Assembly (NCBI GenBank): GCA_902517895.1
Contig: CABYEA010000003.1
Location: forward strand, 40,518-104,517
From: an uncultured Bacteroidota bacterium
GTDB lineage: Bacteria; Bacteroidota; Bacteroidia; Flavobacteriales; Flavobacteriaceae
Length of the DNA: 64,000 bases
Direction of reading: 5' to 3'
Positions 1 to 8,311 of this stretch are shown here, one piece after another (the stretch's first letter is position 1; every line of letters starts with the position of its first letter). The position numbers were made by a program, and so were the translations under genes. The notes beneath the pieces were generated by a model. It made no database searches, was not told where the DNA came from, and worked only from the letters and a program-made list of their open reading frames with translations.

Positions 1-1
1 G

Positions 2-451
2 CATATGATAAACTATTTAGAAAGTGAAAATAAAATATTTGAATATATCTTACTGCTAGAACCAACATCTCCACTAAGAGATTACATTGATATAAATAAA
101 AGTCTAGATTTTTTTAAATCGAATAATAATGCAAAATGTTGTGTTTCAGTAGTAAAATCAGAAATCTCTCATCCTTCATTTTTATTTTCAAAAAAAAATA
201 ATTTTTTAATGTCATATTCGTCCAGTAATAAAGTGGTTAGAAGACAAGACTTAAATGATTTGTATTACCCTGAAGGAAGTATTTACATCAGTCAAATTGA
301 AACTTATAAAAAAACTAAGACTTTCTATAACGATGATTTGACTGTTGGTTATGAAATTCCCTATTGGAAATCTTTTGAAATAGATACAATTGAAGATTTT
401 TTAATTATAGAAAGTATAATGAAAAATAATAATATCAAAAAACTAAAATAA
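2..451 (+). CDS. CMP-sugar synthetase (acylneuraminate cytidylyltransferase family), 5'-truncated by the window edge
   Basis: The reading frame is open to the left edge, so the gene begins outside the window. The visible part carries LLLEPTSPLR, the motif of CMP-N-acetylneuraminate/CMP-nonulosonate synthetases, which transfer CMP from CTP to a nonulosonic acid in the cytoplasm. The N-terminal nucleotide-binding motif of about the first 80 residues is missing, as expected if the start lies upstream. The end DTIEDFLIIESIM also fits the family. It sits 4 bases ahead of the amidotransferase gene, so the two are probably co-transcribed. Which sugar it activates (sialic, legionaminic, pseudaminic or a related acid) cannot be read from the sequence. 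The ATG at 5 is internal by homology. Confidence 0.8.
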   Translation, partial: HMINYLESENKIFEYILLLEPTSPLRDYIDINKSLDFFKSNNNAKCCVSVVKSEISHPSFLFSKKNNFLMSYSSSNKVVRRQDLNDLYYPEGSIYISQIETYKKTKTFYNDDLTVGYEIPYWKSFEIDTIEDFLIIESIMKNNNIKKLK

Positions 452-455
452 TAAT

Positions 456-1634
456 ATGGAAGAATTGAGAAAGTGTAAAAAATGTTTATTACCAGAAACT
501 TACGAAACATTATCTCTTAATGATGATAATAATGGGTGTAATATGTGCAGCACCAGTTCATTTAAAAAAGAAAGTATTGATTGGAATAAAAGAAAGTTGA
601 TGCTTGATGAAGTCATAGAAAAACATAGGGGAAAATATGAATATGATTGTATTGTTCCTTTTAGTGGAGGAAAAGATAGTTCATATACACTGTATTATTT
701 AATGAAGGAGTATAAAATTAAACCGCTAGTTGTTAGATTTAATCATGGTTTTATGAGGTCTAATCATGAAAAAAATTCTAAAAGAGTTTTAAAAAAGTTA
801 GGTGCTGATTTTATAGATTTCACTTCAAATTGGAAAATTGTTAAAAAACTAATGTTTGAGTCATTTGAAAGAAAAACTGATTTTTGTTGGCATTGTCACA
901 CAGGAATTTATTCTTTTCCTTTGCAAATTGCTATAAAATTTAATGTCCCCTTAATATTATGGGGAGAACCGTTAGCTGAAATGTCTGCTTATTATACATA
1001 TGAAGATAATGAAATTGAATGGGAAGATGAAGAGAAATTTAACATGGTAAGAAATCTTGGTATTACTGCTGATGATATGTGGGGTATGATTAATAGTGAA
1101 GAAGATCCGATAGATAAAAGAGATCTTATTCCTTATACATATCCTAAATTAGAGGACCTTCAAAAAATGAATTATCATTCTGTTTGTTTAGGTAGTTATA
1201 TCCCATGGGATTACAAAAAAAATACAGAAATAATTATGAATGAACTAGGATGGGAATCAGATGAATTAGAAGGAGTTCCGTCTGAGATTAATCAAGAAGG
1301 AGCAAAAATTGAATGTTGGATGCAAGCTACAAGAGATTATATCAAATACCTTAAACGCGGTTATAGTAGAGTTACACAATTGACAAATTTTGAATTAAGA
1401 AATGGTAAGATGTCTGTTGAAGAAGCCCAACGGTGGATTGACAATTTTGAAGGTAAAAAGCCTGCATCACTCGAAATTTTTTTGGAATATATGGGCATGA
1501 CTGAGGATGAGTTTAACTCTAAGATATCTGATTTTGTTGTACCTCCGTTTAAACCTAATTTTGATAATCTAAAAACTGGTAAACCCGCTCACGATATGGA
1601 TGAATGGTACAGAGAAAATAATATTAAAAAATGA
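456..1634 (+). CDS. N-acetyl sugar amidotransferase (WbpG/PseA type)
   Basis: This is the ATP-using enzyme that converts an N-acetyl group of a sugar to an acetamidino group with ammonia. A PP-loop ATP-pyrophosphatase motif, SGGKDS, lies at residues 70-75. Two CxxC pairs (C7/C10 and C28/C31) at the N terminus and CWHC at 144-147 look like a metal site. The length of 392 residues is in the range I expect for WbpG-like proteins. The next two genes encode HisH-like and HisF-like proteins, the pair that supplies ammonia to WbpG in Pseudomonas aeruginosa O-antigen synthesis. The stop codon overlaps the hisH-like start (ATGA at 1631-1634), which suggests translational coupling. The acceptor is inferred to be a nonulosonic acid or an acetamido sugar. 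Confidence 0.9.
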   Translation: MEELRKCKKCLLPETYETLSLNDDNNGCNMCSTSSFKKESIDWNKRKLMLDEVIEKHRGKYEYDCIVPFSGGKDSSYTLYYLMKEYKIKPLVVRFNHGFMRSNHEKNSKRVLKKLGADFIDFTSNWKIVKKLMFESFERKTDFCWHCHTGIYSFPLQIAIKFNVPLILWGEPLAEMSAYYTYEDNEIEWEDEEKFNMVRNLGITADDMWGMINSEEDPIDKRDLIPYTYPKLEDLQKMNYHSVCLGSYIPWDYKKNTEIIMNELGWESDELEGVPSEINQEGAKIECWMQATRDYIKYLKRGYSRVTQLTNFELRNGKMSVEEAQRWIDNFEGKKPASLEIFLEYMGMTEDEFNSKISDFVVPPFKPNFDNLKTGKPAHDMDEWYRENNIKK

Positions 1635-2239
1635 TAGGTGTTATTGATTGTGGGGTCGGGAATTTATCATCAGTAAAAAACGCATTAGATTTCATAGGTG
1701 CTGAGTCGATAATAATTAAAGATCCTAATCTTGTTAAATCTGTGGACAAGCTCTTGCTCCCTGGCGTAGGTTCATTTAAGGTTGCTATGGATAGTTTAAC
1801 AGCAGAAGGTTTTGTCTCAGAAATAAAGAATTTTGCAGATACAGGAAAATATATTTTAGGTATTTGTCTTGGAATGCAGTTGCTAGCAGAAACAGGATAT
1901 GAGTCTGGGATTACAAAAGGCTTAGGCTTAATTAAAGGTAAAGTAGAGTTATTCAAATCTATTAGTTTAAGAATACCTCACATGGGTTGGAATGGAATAA
2001 AATTAAATAACGAACATCCAATTTTAAACAATGTTAAATTAAAAGCAGATTTTTATTTTGTACATTCTTATTTTTTCAACACTAGTTCTGTAAATAATAT
2101 ATTAACATATACTGATTATGGGTCTGAGTTTCCGTCTATTGTATGCAACGATAGGAAAAATGTTATTGGAATACAGTTTCACCCTGAAAAGAGTCAAAAA
2201 CAAGGAATAAAAATCCTTCAAAACTTTTTAAGTTTATAG
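1631..2239 (+). CDS. HisH-like glutamine amidotransferase subunit of the acetamidino pathway
   Basis: This is a class I glutaminase that releases ammonia from glutamine and passes it to a HisF-like partner. The catalytic triad is visible: C79 in GICLGMQ, and H184 and E186 in QFHPEKS. The length of 202 residues matches HisH. It overlaps the upstream amidotransferase by 4 bases, and the HisF-like gene starts 2 bases after its stop. No other histidine genes are nearby, so a role in histidine synthesis is unlikely. By analogy with P. aeruginosa HisH2, it should serve the WbpG-type enzyme encoded just upstream. Confidence 0.9.
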   Translation: MIGVIDCGVGNLSSVKNALDFIGAESIIIKDPNLVKSVDKLLLPGVGSFKVAMDSLTAEGFVSEIKNFADTGKYILGICLGMQLLAETGYESGITKGLGLIKGKVELFKSISLRIPHMGWNGIKLNNEHPILNNVKLKADFYFVHSYFFNTSSVNNILTYTDYGSEFPSIVCNDRKNVIGIQFHPEKSQKQGIKILQNFLSL

Positions 2240-2241
2240 GC

Positions 2242-3000
2242 ATGTTAAAAAAAAGATTAATACCAACACTTCTTTTAAGAAATAGTAGAATGGTAAAAGG
2301 AGTTAATTTTGATAATTACCGGGATACAGGAGATCCTATTTTCGCGTCAAAAGTATATAATTCTCAATATGTAGATGAGTTAGTGTTTATTGATATAGAT
2401 GCTACAAATGAATCTAGATTAACGAATAAAGAAATAATAAAAAGTGTTTCCAAAGAATGTTTTATGCCATTAACTATCGGAGGCGGTGTTAATTCGGTTG
2501 GAGTCATTAGAGATTTACTTTTAGTTGGAGCAGATAAAGTTATGATAAACTCTGCTGCATATAATGATGAAAATTTAATTAAAAAAAGTTCAGAAATTTT
2601 TGGTTCTCAATGTATTGTTATCGGAGTTGATGTTAGATTTGAAAAAGATGAATATGTTCTTTACAAAAATTCCGGAAAAATAAAATTAAAGACAAAATTA
2701 ACTGATCATTTAAAAAGAATGGAGGAGTTAGGAGCTGGTGAGTTTTTTATAAATAATATTACTAACGATGGAGTAATGAAAGGTTATGATCTAAATTTAA
2801 TTAATATTGTAACATCAAATACAAATGTCCCTGTTATTGCGAGTGGAGGAGCTGGTAATTTTAAACATTTAGTAGATGCCTATAAATCTACCAATGTCAG
2901 TGGATTAGCAATGGCTAGTATTTTTCATTTTGGGGATAATAATCCTATTAGAGCAAGATTTCATTTAAAAAATAACAAGGTAAATATTAAAGAAGTTTAA
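2242..3000 (+). CDS. HisF-like subunit (AglZ/HisF2 family) of the acetamidino pathway
   Basis: This is a beta/alpha barrel of the HisF superfamily with phosphate-binding glycine motifs TIGGGV (78-83) and ASGGAG near residue 205. In histidine synthesis HisF uses two aspartates, D11 and D130. Here D130 is present (IGVD), but position 11 is leucine within IPTLLLRN. That replacement fits a protein that only channels ammonia from HisH and does not cyclise the histidine intermediate. The N terminus agrees with the AglZ/HisF2 acetamidino-modification family as I know it. It is the third gene of the amidotransferase-HisH-HisF block and is followed by an acetyltransferase. Confidence 0.88.
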   Translation: MLKKRLIPTLLLRNSRMVKGVNFDNYRDTGDPIFASKVYNSQYVDELVFIDIDATNESRLTNKEIIKSVSKECFMPLTIGGGVNSVGVIRDLLLVGADKVMINSAAYNDENLIKKSSEIFGSQCIVIGVDVRFEKDEYVLYKNSGKIKLKTKLTDHLKRMEELGAGEFFINNITNDGVMKGYDLNLINIVTSNTNVPVIASGGAGNFKHLVDAYKSTNVSGLAMASIFHFGDNNPIRARFHLKNNKVNIKEV

Positions 3001-3016
3001 AATAATAATTTGATAA

Positions 3017-3697
3017 ATGAGAAAATTAATTACTAGTATAACTAATTCGTCAATTTGTGATTATTTGTCTAAACAATTGGATACTTTTTATCCTGATGAA
3101 AATAATATTAATAAGATATCTTTATTAGAAATAGTTAATTTGGCAATGGAAAATATTGAAATATGTTTTTCAAAGATAGTTAGCCCTTACTATATTAAAA
3201 ATAATAATTCTTATTTTAACCACTTAAATGGTGATCACTATTGTTCTTTCTTATATCAAGTTTCTAGAAGAGCTTATTTAAAAAATGAAATAGATATAGC
3301 CACTAAGACATTTCTCTTGAACAAATTATTGTTTGGAATTGATGTGTTTTACACAGTAGACTTGCCTAAGCATTATATTTTTGTTCACCCAATTGGAACT
3401 GTATTAGGATCTGGAGCGATTTATTCAAATTATTTTGTTGTTTATCAAGGGGTCACCGTTGGATCAAATTATAACGGAATCTATCCGAAGTTTTCTAATA
3501 AAACAATATTATTTTCTAATTCATCAGTTATTGGAAACTCAGAAATAGGTGAGAATTTTGTTCTAGGTGGAAAGTCCTCGATTATAAATATGGCTATTGA
3601 TAAAAACAAAGTTGTTATGGGCAACTTTCCAAATAATAAAATATTGAATAATGAAAAAAATGGAATACACAAATACTTTTGTTTAAAAGATAATTAA
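3017..3697 (+). CDS. Serine acetyltransferase-like hexapeptide-repeat acyltransferase
   Basis: The C-terminal half (about residues 118-205) shows left-handed beta-helix hexapeptide repeats with the sequence HPIGTVLGSGA. H124 matches the catalytic histidine of the serine acetyltransferase family. The N-terminal 115 residues are helical and do not clearly match the CysE N-terminal domain. Such CysE-like proteins in polysaccharide loci usually O- or N-acetylate a sugar using acetyl-CoA. The location directly behind the amidination module supports this, but the acceptor is unknown. A true cysteine-biosynthesis role is unlikely because no cysteine genes are nearby. Confidence 0.75.
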   Translation: MRKLITSITNSSICDYLSKQLDTFYPDENNINKISLLEIVNLAMENIEICFSKIVSPYYIKNNNSYFNHLNGDHYCSFLYQVSRRAYLKNEIDIATKTFLLNKLLFGIDVFYTVDLPKHYIFVHPIGTVLGSGAIYSNYFVVYQGVTVGSNYNGIYPKFSNKTILFSNSSVIGNSEIGENFVLGGKSSIINMAIDKNKVVMGNFPNNKILNNEKNGIHKYFCLKDN

Positions 3698-3711
3698 TTT
3701 AATAATACATC

Positions 3712-4452
3712 ATGTGCAGATTAGAAAATAAGATCATTATTGTAACAGGAGGTAATGGACTCATCGGAAAGCAGTTAGTTGAAAAAATAACAAAGGAAGG
3801 TGCTGTTTGTTATAATGCTGACATTAAGGTAAATAATTCACTCGACAGCGAAATATATTGTGATATAAATGATGTTAAATCTGTTGATTCATTAATCAAG
3901 GAAGTATTCAATAAACACGGTAGAATAGATGGTTTAGTAAATAACGCTTATCCAAGAACTAAGGATTGGGGCAATAAATTTGAAGATGTAAAATTAGAAT
4001 CGTGGAAAAAAAATATTGACATGCAATTAAACAGCGTATTTTATATTTGCCAACAAGTTTTAAAGATTATGAAAAAACAACAATATGGTTCCATAGTTAA
4101 TATTTCATCAATTTATGGAGTTGTAGCTAGTGATTTTTCTGTATATGAAAATACTGATGGTATGACATCTCCAGCGGCATATTCAGCTATCAAATCCGGT
4201 TTAATTAATTTTAGTCGTTATATGGCATCCTATTATGGAAAAAATGGTATTAGAGTTAATTGTGTTTCACCAGGTGGAATTCTGGATAATCAAAACACTA
4301 CTTTTGTTGAAAACTATTCAAAAAAAGTTCCATTAAAAAGATTAGGAAAAGCAAGTGAAATTTCTCCAGCTGTTTCTTTTTTACTTTCGGAGGAGGCTTC
4401 ATATATAACCGGTCAAAATTTAATAGTTGATGGGGGTTGGACTAGCATATAA
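3712..4452 (+). CDS. SDR-family oxidoreductase of the polysaccharide locus (PtmA-like)
   Basis: This is a classical short-chain dehydrogenase/reductase of 246 residues. The cofactor motif TGGNGLIG is at 12-19, NNAY at 77-80, the catalytic serine at 132/133, and Y157xxxK161 completes the active site. The C terminus ends in the usual ITGQNLIVDGGW. Similar SDR proteins (PtmA) occur in flagellin-glycan and legionaminic acid loci, where their reaction is poorly defined. Here the gene lies between the acetyltransferase and a glycosyltransferase-like gene, so it probably reduces or oxidises a sugar intermediate. The exact substrate is not visible. Confidence 0.8.
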   Translation: MCRLENKIIIVTGGNGLIGKQLVEKITKEGAVCYNADIKVNNSLDSEIYCDINDVKSVDSLIKEVFNKHGRIDGLVNNAYPRTKDWGNKFEDVKLESWKKNIDMQLNSVFYICQQVLKIMKKQQYGSIVNISSIYGVVASDFSVYENTDGMTSPAAYSAIKSGLINFSRYMASYYGKNGIRVNCVSPGGILDNQNTTFVENYSKKVPLKRLGKASEISPAVSFLLSEEASYITGQNLIVDGGWTSI

Positions 4453-4460
4453 TTTCTTGT

Positions 4461-5813
4461 ATGAAGAAGAAAATATTTTTTTACGCTATAAATAATACCT
4501 TTTTATGGTGGAAATATTTCTCAGATTCGCTATCAAATGAATATGAAACTTTAGTAATAACCGAACATAAATCTTCCGAATTATATTCGTTAAAAAACAG
4601 GTTTTATTCTTATTATAAGAAAAAACTAACAACTTGCTTTAGAAAAGATGAAATTGAAAACATTGTAGATAGATGTAGAGTTCTAAGGAATATTGATAGG
4701 AGTAAATCAAGAAAAATGGTAATTGTGTATGAAAATGTTTTCGAAGATTTGTTCAAAGACAATAGTTATTCAACTATTATTAGTTTTCCAATAGATAGAT
4801 ATCCAATGGATGTAATGAATAGAGTTGCTAGAAGATATAATATTGACCATATAGAAGTTACTGTTTCTGTTTTCAATAATTGTAGTATGCTTTTATCGTT
4901 AGGAGAAATATTAAGTTTGCCTGATGATTTATCCAACACAATAGATGAAAAAGATGCTTATAATCAATTAATCGATGACAATTATCAACCTAATTATATT
5001 AGTAAGTCAAAGTTTAGCATGTTAAGGTGGTTATACATTTATATATATCAAAATATTAGAGCTTTAGCGTTCAAGTTTATTATGTTAATAGAAAATGACC
5101 ATCTCAGTTTACATTACTTAGATTCTCAGATGTATCTAGGCCATAAAATATCACTAAATGATATAAAAGTATTTAAATTTATTAATTATAATTATTTAGA
5201 TATAATTAAACAAAAAGATAAAACTAACGTGATTATCGCCCTACAATTATATCCTGAGGCTTCTATTGATTACTGGGTTAGAAATATGGGTATTGTGGAT
5301 TATGAAAATTTCTTAATCCATGTAATAAAGAGTTTTTCAAATTTAGGCTACAACATTTTCTTAAAAGATCATCCACTTCAATTTGGATACAGAACAACTG
5401 AATTTCTAGAAAAAACTTCTTTAATCGATAATGTCTTTTTTCTACCTTATGAATCTGATATTAATTATCTAATGAAATTTTGTAAAATTTCATTTACAAC
5501 CACAGGGACAATCGGTTTACAGGCATCAATAAATGGACTTATATCTTTTGTAACTCCTTCTTATTATTCAAATGAAAGGGATTTTAAGGTATATAGTAAT
5601 AAAGAGGAATTTGATAATCATCTTAAAAATATAAATTTAGACAGCATATCTAAAAATAATCTTAAAAATAGAAGAAAAAGAATAGTTACTCATTTGCATA
5701 AAACATCTTTTTATGGATCTATTTTGACATGGTTTAAAAAATCAAACTTTAAAGAAGATAATTATTTTGTTAGCCTGATTAATAATATAAGATTTTACCT
5801 TAAAAATAAATAA
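4461..5813 (+). CDS. Capsule-synthesis-like glycosyltransferase (putative)
   Basis: This is a 450-residue protein that I cannot place firmly. The C-terminal third carries KDHP at 302-305 and TTTGTIGLQA at 346-355. These resemble the conserved K-x-HP and T-GT-G-E/Q-A blocks of capsular polysaccharide synthesis proteins and Kdo-transferase-like enzymes (Capsule_synth type). The stretch around 190-215 is hydrophobic and aromatic and may touch the membrane. There is no signal peptide. The next gene starts 1 base after the stop and encodes a family 2 glycosyltransferase. A role in transferring a nonulosonic or Kdo-like sugar from a CMP donor would fit the locus, but this is inference. Confidence 0.55.
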   Translation: MKKKIFFYAINNTFLWWKYFSDSLSNEYETLVITEHKSSELYSLKNRFYSYYKKKLTTCFRKDEIENIVDRCRVLRNIDRSKSRKMVIVYENVFEDLFKDNSYSTIISFPIDRYPMDVMNRVARRYNIDHIEVTVSVFNNCSMLLSLGEILSLPDDLSNTIDEKDAYNQLIDDNYQPNYISKSKFSMLRWLYIYIYQNIRALAFKFIMLIENDHLSLHYLDSQMYLGHKISLNDIKVFKFINYNYLDIIKQKDKTNVIIALQLYPEASIDYWVRNMGIVDYENFLIHVIKSFSNLGYNIFLKDHPLQFGYRTTEFLEKTSLIDNVFFLPYESDINYLMKFCKISFTTTGTIGLQASINGLISFVTPSYYSNERDFKVYSNKEEFDNHLKNINLDSISKNNLKNRRKRIVTHLHKTSFYGSILTWFKKSNFKEDNYFVSLINNIRFYLKNK

Positions 5814-5814
5814 A

Positions 5815-6561
5815 ATGAAATTTAGTATAATAACTGTTGTTTACAATAATGAGGATAGTGTTGAGGAAGCTATAAAATCAGTTTTATCACAAACTTATGA
5901 TAATATTGAGTTTATTGTTGTTGATGGTTTATCTAAAGATGGAACTCTGCAAATTATAAATAAATATAGAATTAAGATTAATAAATTTATTTCAGAAAAA
6001 GATAGAAGTAATTATGATGCTTATAATAAGGGTCTTAAATTAGCAACTGGAGATATAATCGGTTTTCTAAACTCTGATGATTTATTTGAAAACGATAATA
6101 TTATAAGTTCGATAGCTGAAAAATTTAAGAATAATCCAAATATTGACATGGTTTATGGAAACATTAAATATGTTAATAAGGACTATCCTAATATAGTTGT
6201 CAGAAAGTGGAAATCTTTAAAATATTATGATAAATTTTTTGAAAATGGTAATGTTCCTCCTCACCCAGGTCTTTTTATTAAATCTTATGTTTACAAAGAA
6301 TCAGGCAACTTTGACCTTAACTTTAACCTTGTAGCTGATCATGACTTTATGTTTAGAGTTTTTAAGATTAAGCAATACCGTTCTTTATTTGTTGATAAGT
6401 ATTATGTTAAAATGAGATTAGGCGGTAGAACAAATCAATCCTGGAAAAATATTTATTTACAAAATATTGAAATTTTAAATGTGTGGAAAAAATATAATTT
6501 GAAGGCTCCTATATATTTAATGCCAATTAGAATAATTAAAAGACTAATACAATATATATAA
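5815..6561 (+). CDS. Family 2 glycosyltransferase
   Basis: This is a GT-A fold inverting glycosyltransferase of 248 residues. The start FSIITVVYNN and the repeat-forming segment SVLSQTYDNIEFIVVDG are typical of GT2. The metal-binding aspartates are in NSDD at 86-89, and VADHDFMFRV supplies a later acidic motif. No membrane segments are seen, so the enzyme should act at the inner face of the cytoplasmic membrane on a lipid-linked sugar. It is coupled to the next gene by a stop/start overlap (TAATG). The donor sugar cannot be predicted. Confidence 0.88.
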   Translation: MKFSIITVVYNNEDSVEEAIKSVLSQTYDNIEFIVVDGLSKDGTLQIINKYRIKINKFISEKDRSNYDAYNKGLKLATGDIIGFLNSDDLFENDNIISSIAEKFKNNPNIDMVYGNIKYVNKDYPNIVVRKWKSLKYYDKFFENGNVPPHPGLFIKSYVYKESGNFDLNFNLVADHDFMFRVFKIKQYRSLFVDKYYVKMRLGGRTNQSWKNIYLQNIEILNVWKKYNLKAPIYLMPIRIIKRLIQYI

Positions 6562-7085
6562 TGTATAACGAATTTAAAATTAAAGAATCAAAGTTTCTTC
6601 AAGAAGTTAAAATAATTTCACCAGACATCTTTAGAGATAACAGAGGAATTATTTATACTGATTATATAGAATCATTTTTTAATAATAAATTTGAGCCTAA
6701 ACTGAAATTTAATCATAGTAAGTTTGCCTACAATGTTCATAATGTTTTAAGAGGAATTCATGGAGATTATAAATCATATAAACTTGTTCAATGTGTATAC
6801 GGGGAAATATTTCAAGTTGTAGTTGACTGTAGGAAAGATTCTGCAAATTACTTATCTCATGAATGTTATATGCTTAATTATAAAGTTCCTAAGATGATTT
6901 TAATACCACCTGGATTCGGAAATGCTTTTTATGTTAAGTCTGATATTGCTATTTACAATTATAAACTTTCGTATTCTGGAGAATATAATGACCATGATAA
7001 ACAATTTACATATAAATGGGATAATAAATTGATTAATATAAAGTGGCCAAGCAACTCACCTATTCTTTCATCAAGAGACAAATAA
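6561..7085 (+). CDS. dTDP-4-dehydrorhamnose 3,5-epimerase-like cupin protein
   Basis: This is an RmlC-type cupin of 174 residues. LRGIHGDY includes the catalytic histidine (H67), followed by KLVQCVYGEIFQVVVDCRK, and a tyrosine is kept in IYNYKLS. It should epimerise a nucleotide-linked 4-keto sugar. A second, more canonical RmlC lies in the rml operon about 8 kb downstream. This copy is therefore likely dedicated to the sugar made by the neighbouring CapD-type dehydratase. It could also be a 3- or 5-only epimerase. It starts inside the stop codon of the glycosyltransferase gene. Confidence 0.82.
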   Translation: MYNEFKIKESKFLQEVKIISPDIFRDNRGIIYTDYIESFFNNKFEPKLKFNHSKFAYNVHNVLRGIHGDYKSYKLVQCVYGEIFQVVVDCRKDSANYLSHECYMLNYKVPKMILIPPGFGNAFYVKSDIAIYNYKLSYSGEYNDHDKQFTYKWDNKLINIKWPSNSPILSSRDK

Positions 7086-7104
7086 ACCATATTTAATTTA
7101 TTTT

Positions 7105-8304
7105 ATGAAAAACTTCAACGAAACAAATTTTTTAAATTATTTTTTAAATAGAACCAGTTTTTTTCAAATTGATATTGATAATAATTTTCAATTTATTTTG
7201 AAAAAAATACGTAATAAATCATTATTAGTAATCGGTGGAGCTGGAACAATAGGCTCAAATTATATTAAAGAAATATTAAAATTTCAACCTTCAAAGATTG
7301 TTGTTGTAGATACAAATGAAAATGGACTTACAGAATTAACACGAGATCTAAGAAGTAGTGGGAGTTTAGATTATGAAATTGATTATAGAACTTATCCGAT
7401 TAATTTAAATGATTTAGTATTTGATAAACTATTTTTATCTGAAAATAATTTTGATACTATTGCTAATTTTGCTGCTCATAAACATGTTAGATCTGAAAAA
7501 GATATATATTCAATAGAAGCCCTAATTAAGAATAATGTTTACGGAGCTATCAAATTACTAAAGTTACTAGAGCTAAAGCCGCCAAAACAATTTTTTAGTG
7601 TATCAACTGACAAGGCAGCTAATCCAGTCAATGTTATGGGGGCTTCTAAAAGTATAATGGAAAACATAATTTTAACTTACCAAAATAAATTTAAAGTTAT
7701 CACTGCAAGGTTTGCTAATGTTGCATTTTCTAATGGAAGTTTATTAGACGGTTTTACTTATAGAATTAATAAAAATCAACCTTTAGCATGCCCTACAAAC
7801 ATCAAAAGATTTTTTGTTACTCCTCAAGAATCCGGTCAAATATGTATGTTGGCTACTTTTTTAGGAGATTCAGGAAATATTTTTTTTCCAAATTTCAATT
7901 TTAATGAAGATCAAATCTTTTTTAAAGACATAGCTATAAAATTTATTCAGCAAATTGGTCTTAAGCCTTTAATTTGTGATTCAGAGAAAGAGGCTAAAAT
8001 TCGTATGAAGAATTTTGACAGCTCTAGTTATCCAATTTATTTTTTTAACTCTGAAACTTCTGGTGAAAAAGAATATGAGGAATTTTTTACCGATCAGGAG
8101 GAGGTGGATTTAAAATCTTATAAATCTTTAGGTTTTATAATAAAAGATAATATATCACTTGATACATCTAAGCTTGTTAATGATTTTGATAATTTATTTT
8201 CTTCTGCTGATCTGACCAAGAAAGAAATTATTAAATTAATGCAAAAATATGTATTGAATTTTAATCATATTGAAAAAGGAAAAAATTTAGATCAAAAAAT
8301 GTAG
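7105..8304 (+). CDS. NDP-sugar 4,6-dehydratase of the CapD/FlmA/WbpM group
   Basis: This is an extended SDR protein of 399 residues without the membrane domain of full-length WbpM. The Rossmann motif is VIGGAGTIGS at 42-51, and the family signature is STDKAANPVNVMGASK at 167-182. In this group the catalytic tyrosine is replaced by methionine (M178) while K182 stays, as seen here. It probably converts a UDP-HexNAc to the 4-keto-6-deoxy form, the first step to amino-deoxy or nonulosonic sugars. The downstream epimerase and the upstream cupin are likely partners. Confidence 0.82.
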   Translation: MKNFNETNFLNYFLNRTSFFQIDIDNNFQFILKKIRNKSLLVIGGAGTIGSNYIKEILKFQPSKIVVVDTNENGLTELTRDLRSSGSLDYEIDYRTYPINLNDLVFDKLFLSENNFDTIANFAAHKHVRSEKDIYSIEALIKNNVYGAIKLLKLLELKPPKQFFSVSTDKAANPVNVMGASKSIMENIILTYQNKFKVITARFANVAFSNGSLLDGFTYRINKNQPLACPTNIKRFFVTPQESGQICMLATFLGDSGNIFFPNFNFNEDQIFFKDIAIKFIQQIGLKPLICDSEKEAKIRMKNFDSSSYPIYFFNSETSGEKEYEEFFTDQEEVDLKSYKSLGFIIKDNISLDTSKLVNDFDNLFSSADLTKKEIIKLMQKYVLNFNHIEKGKNLDQKM

Positions 8305-8311
8305 TTTAATC

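Noticed and set aside
1624..1956. Minus-strand reading frame of 110 codons
   Set aside because: It lies fully opposite the HisH-like gene, whose catalytic residues are intact, and has no recognisable domain. It is a shadow frame.
1631..3000. HisH and HisF homologues as histidine biosynthesis genes
   Set aside because: They are coupled to a WbpG-type amidotransferase, lie in a polysaccharide locus, and the HisF homologue lacks Asp11. No other his gene is nearby.
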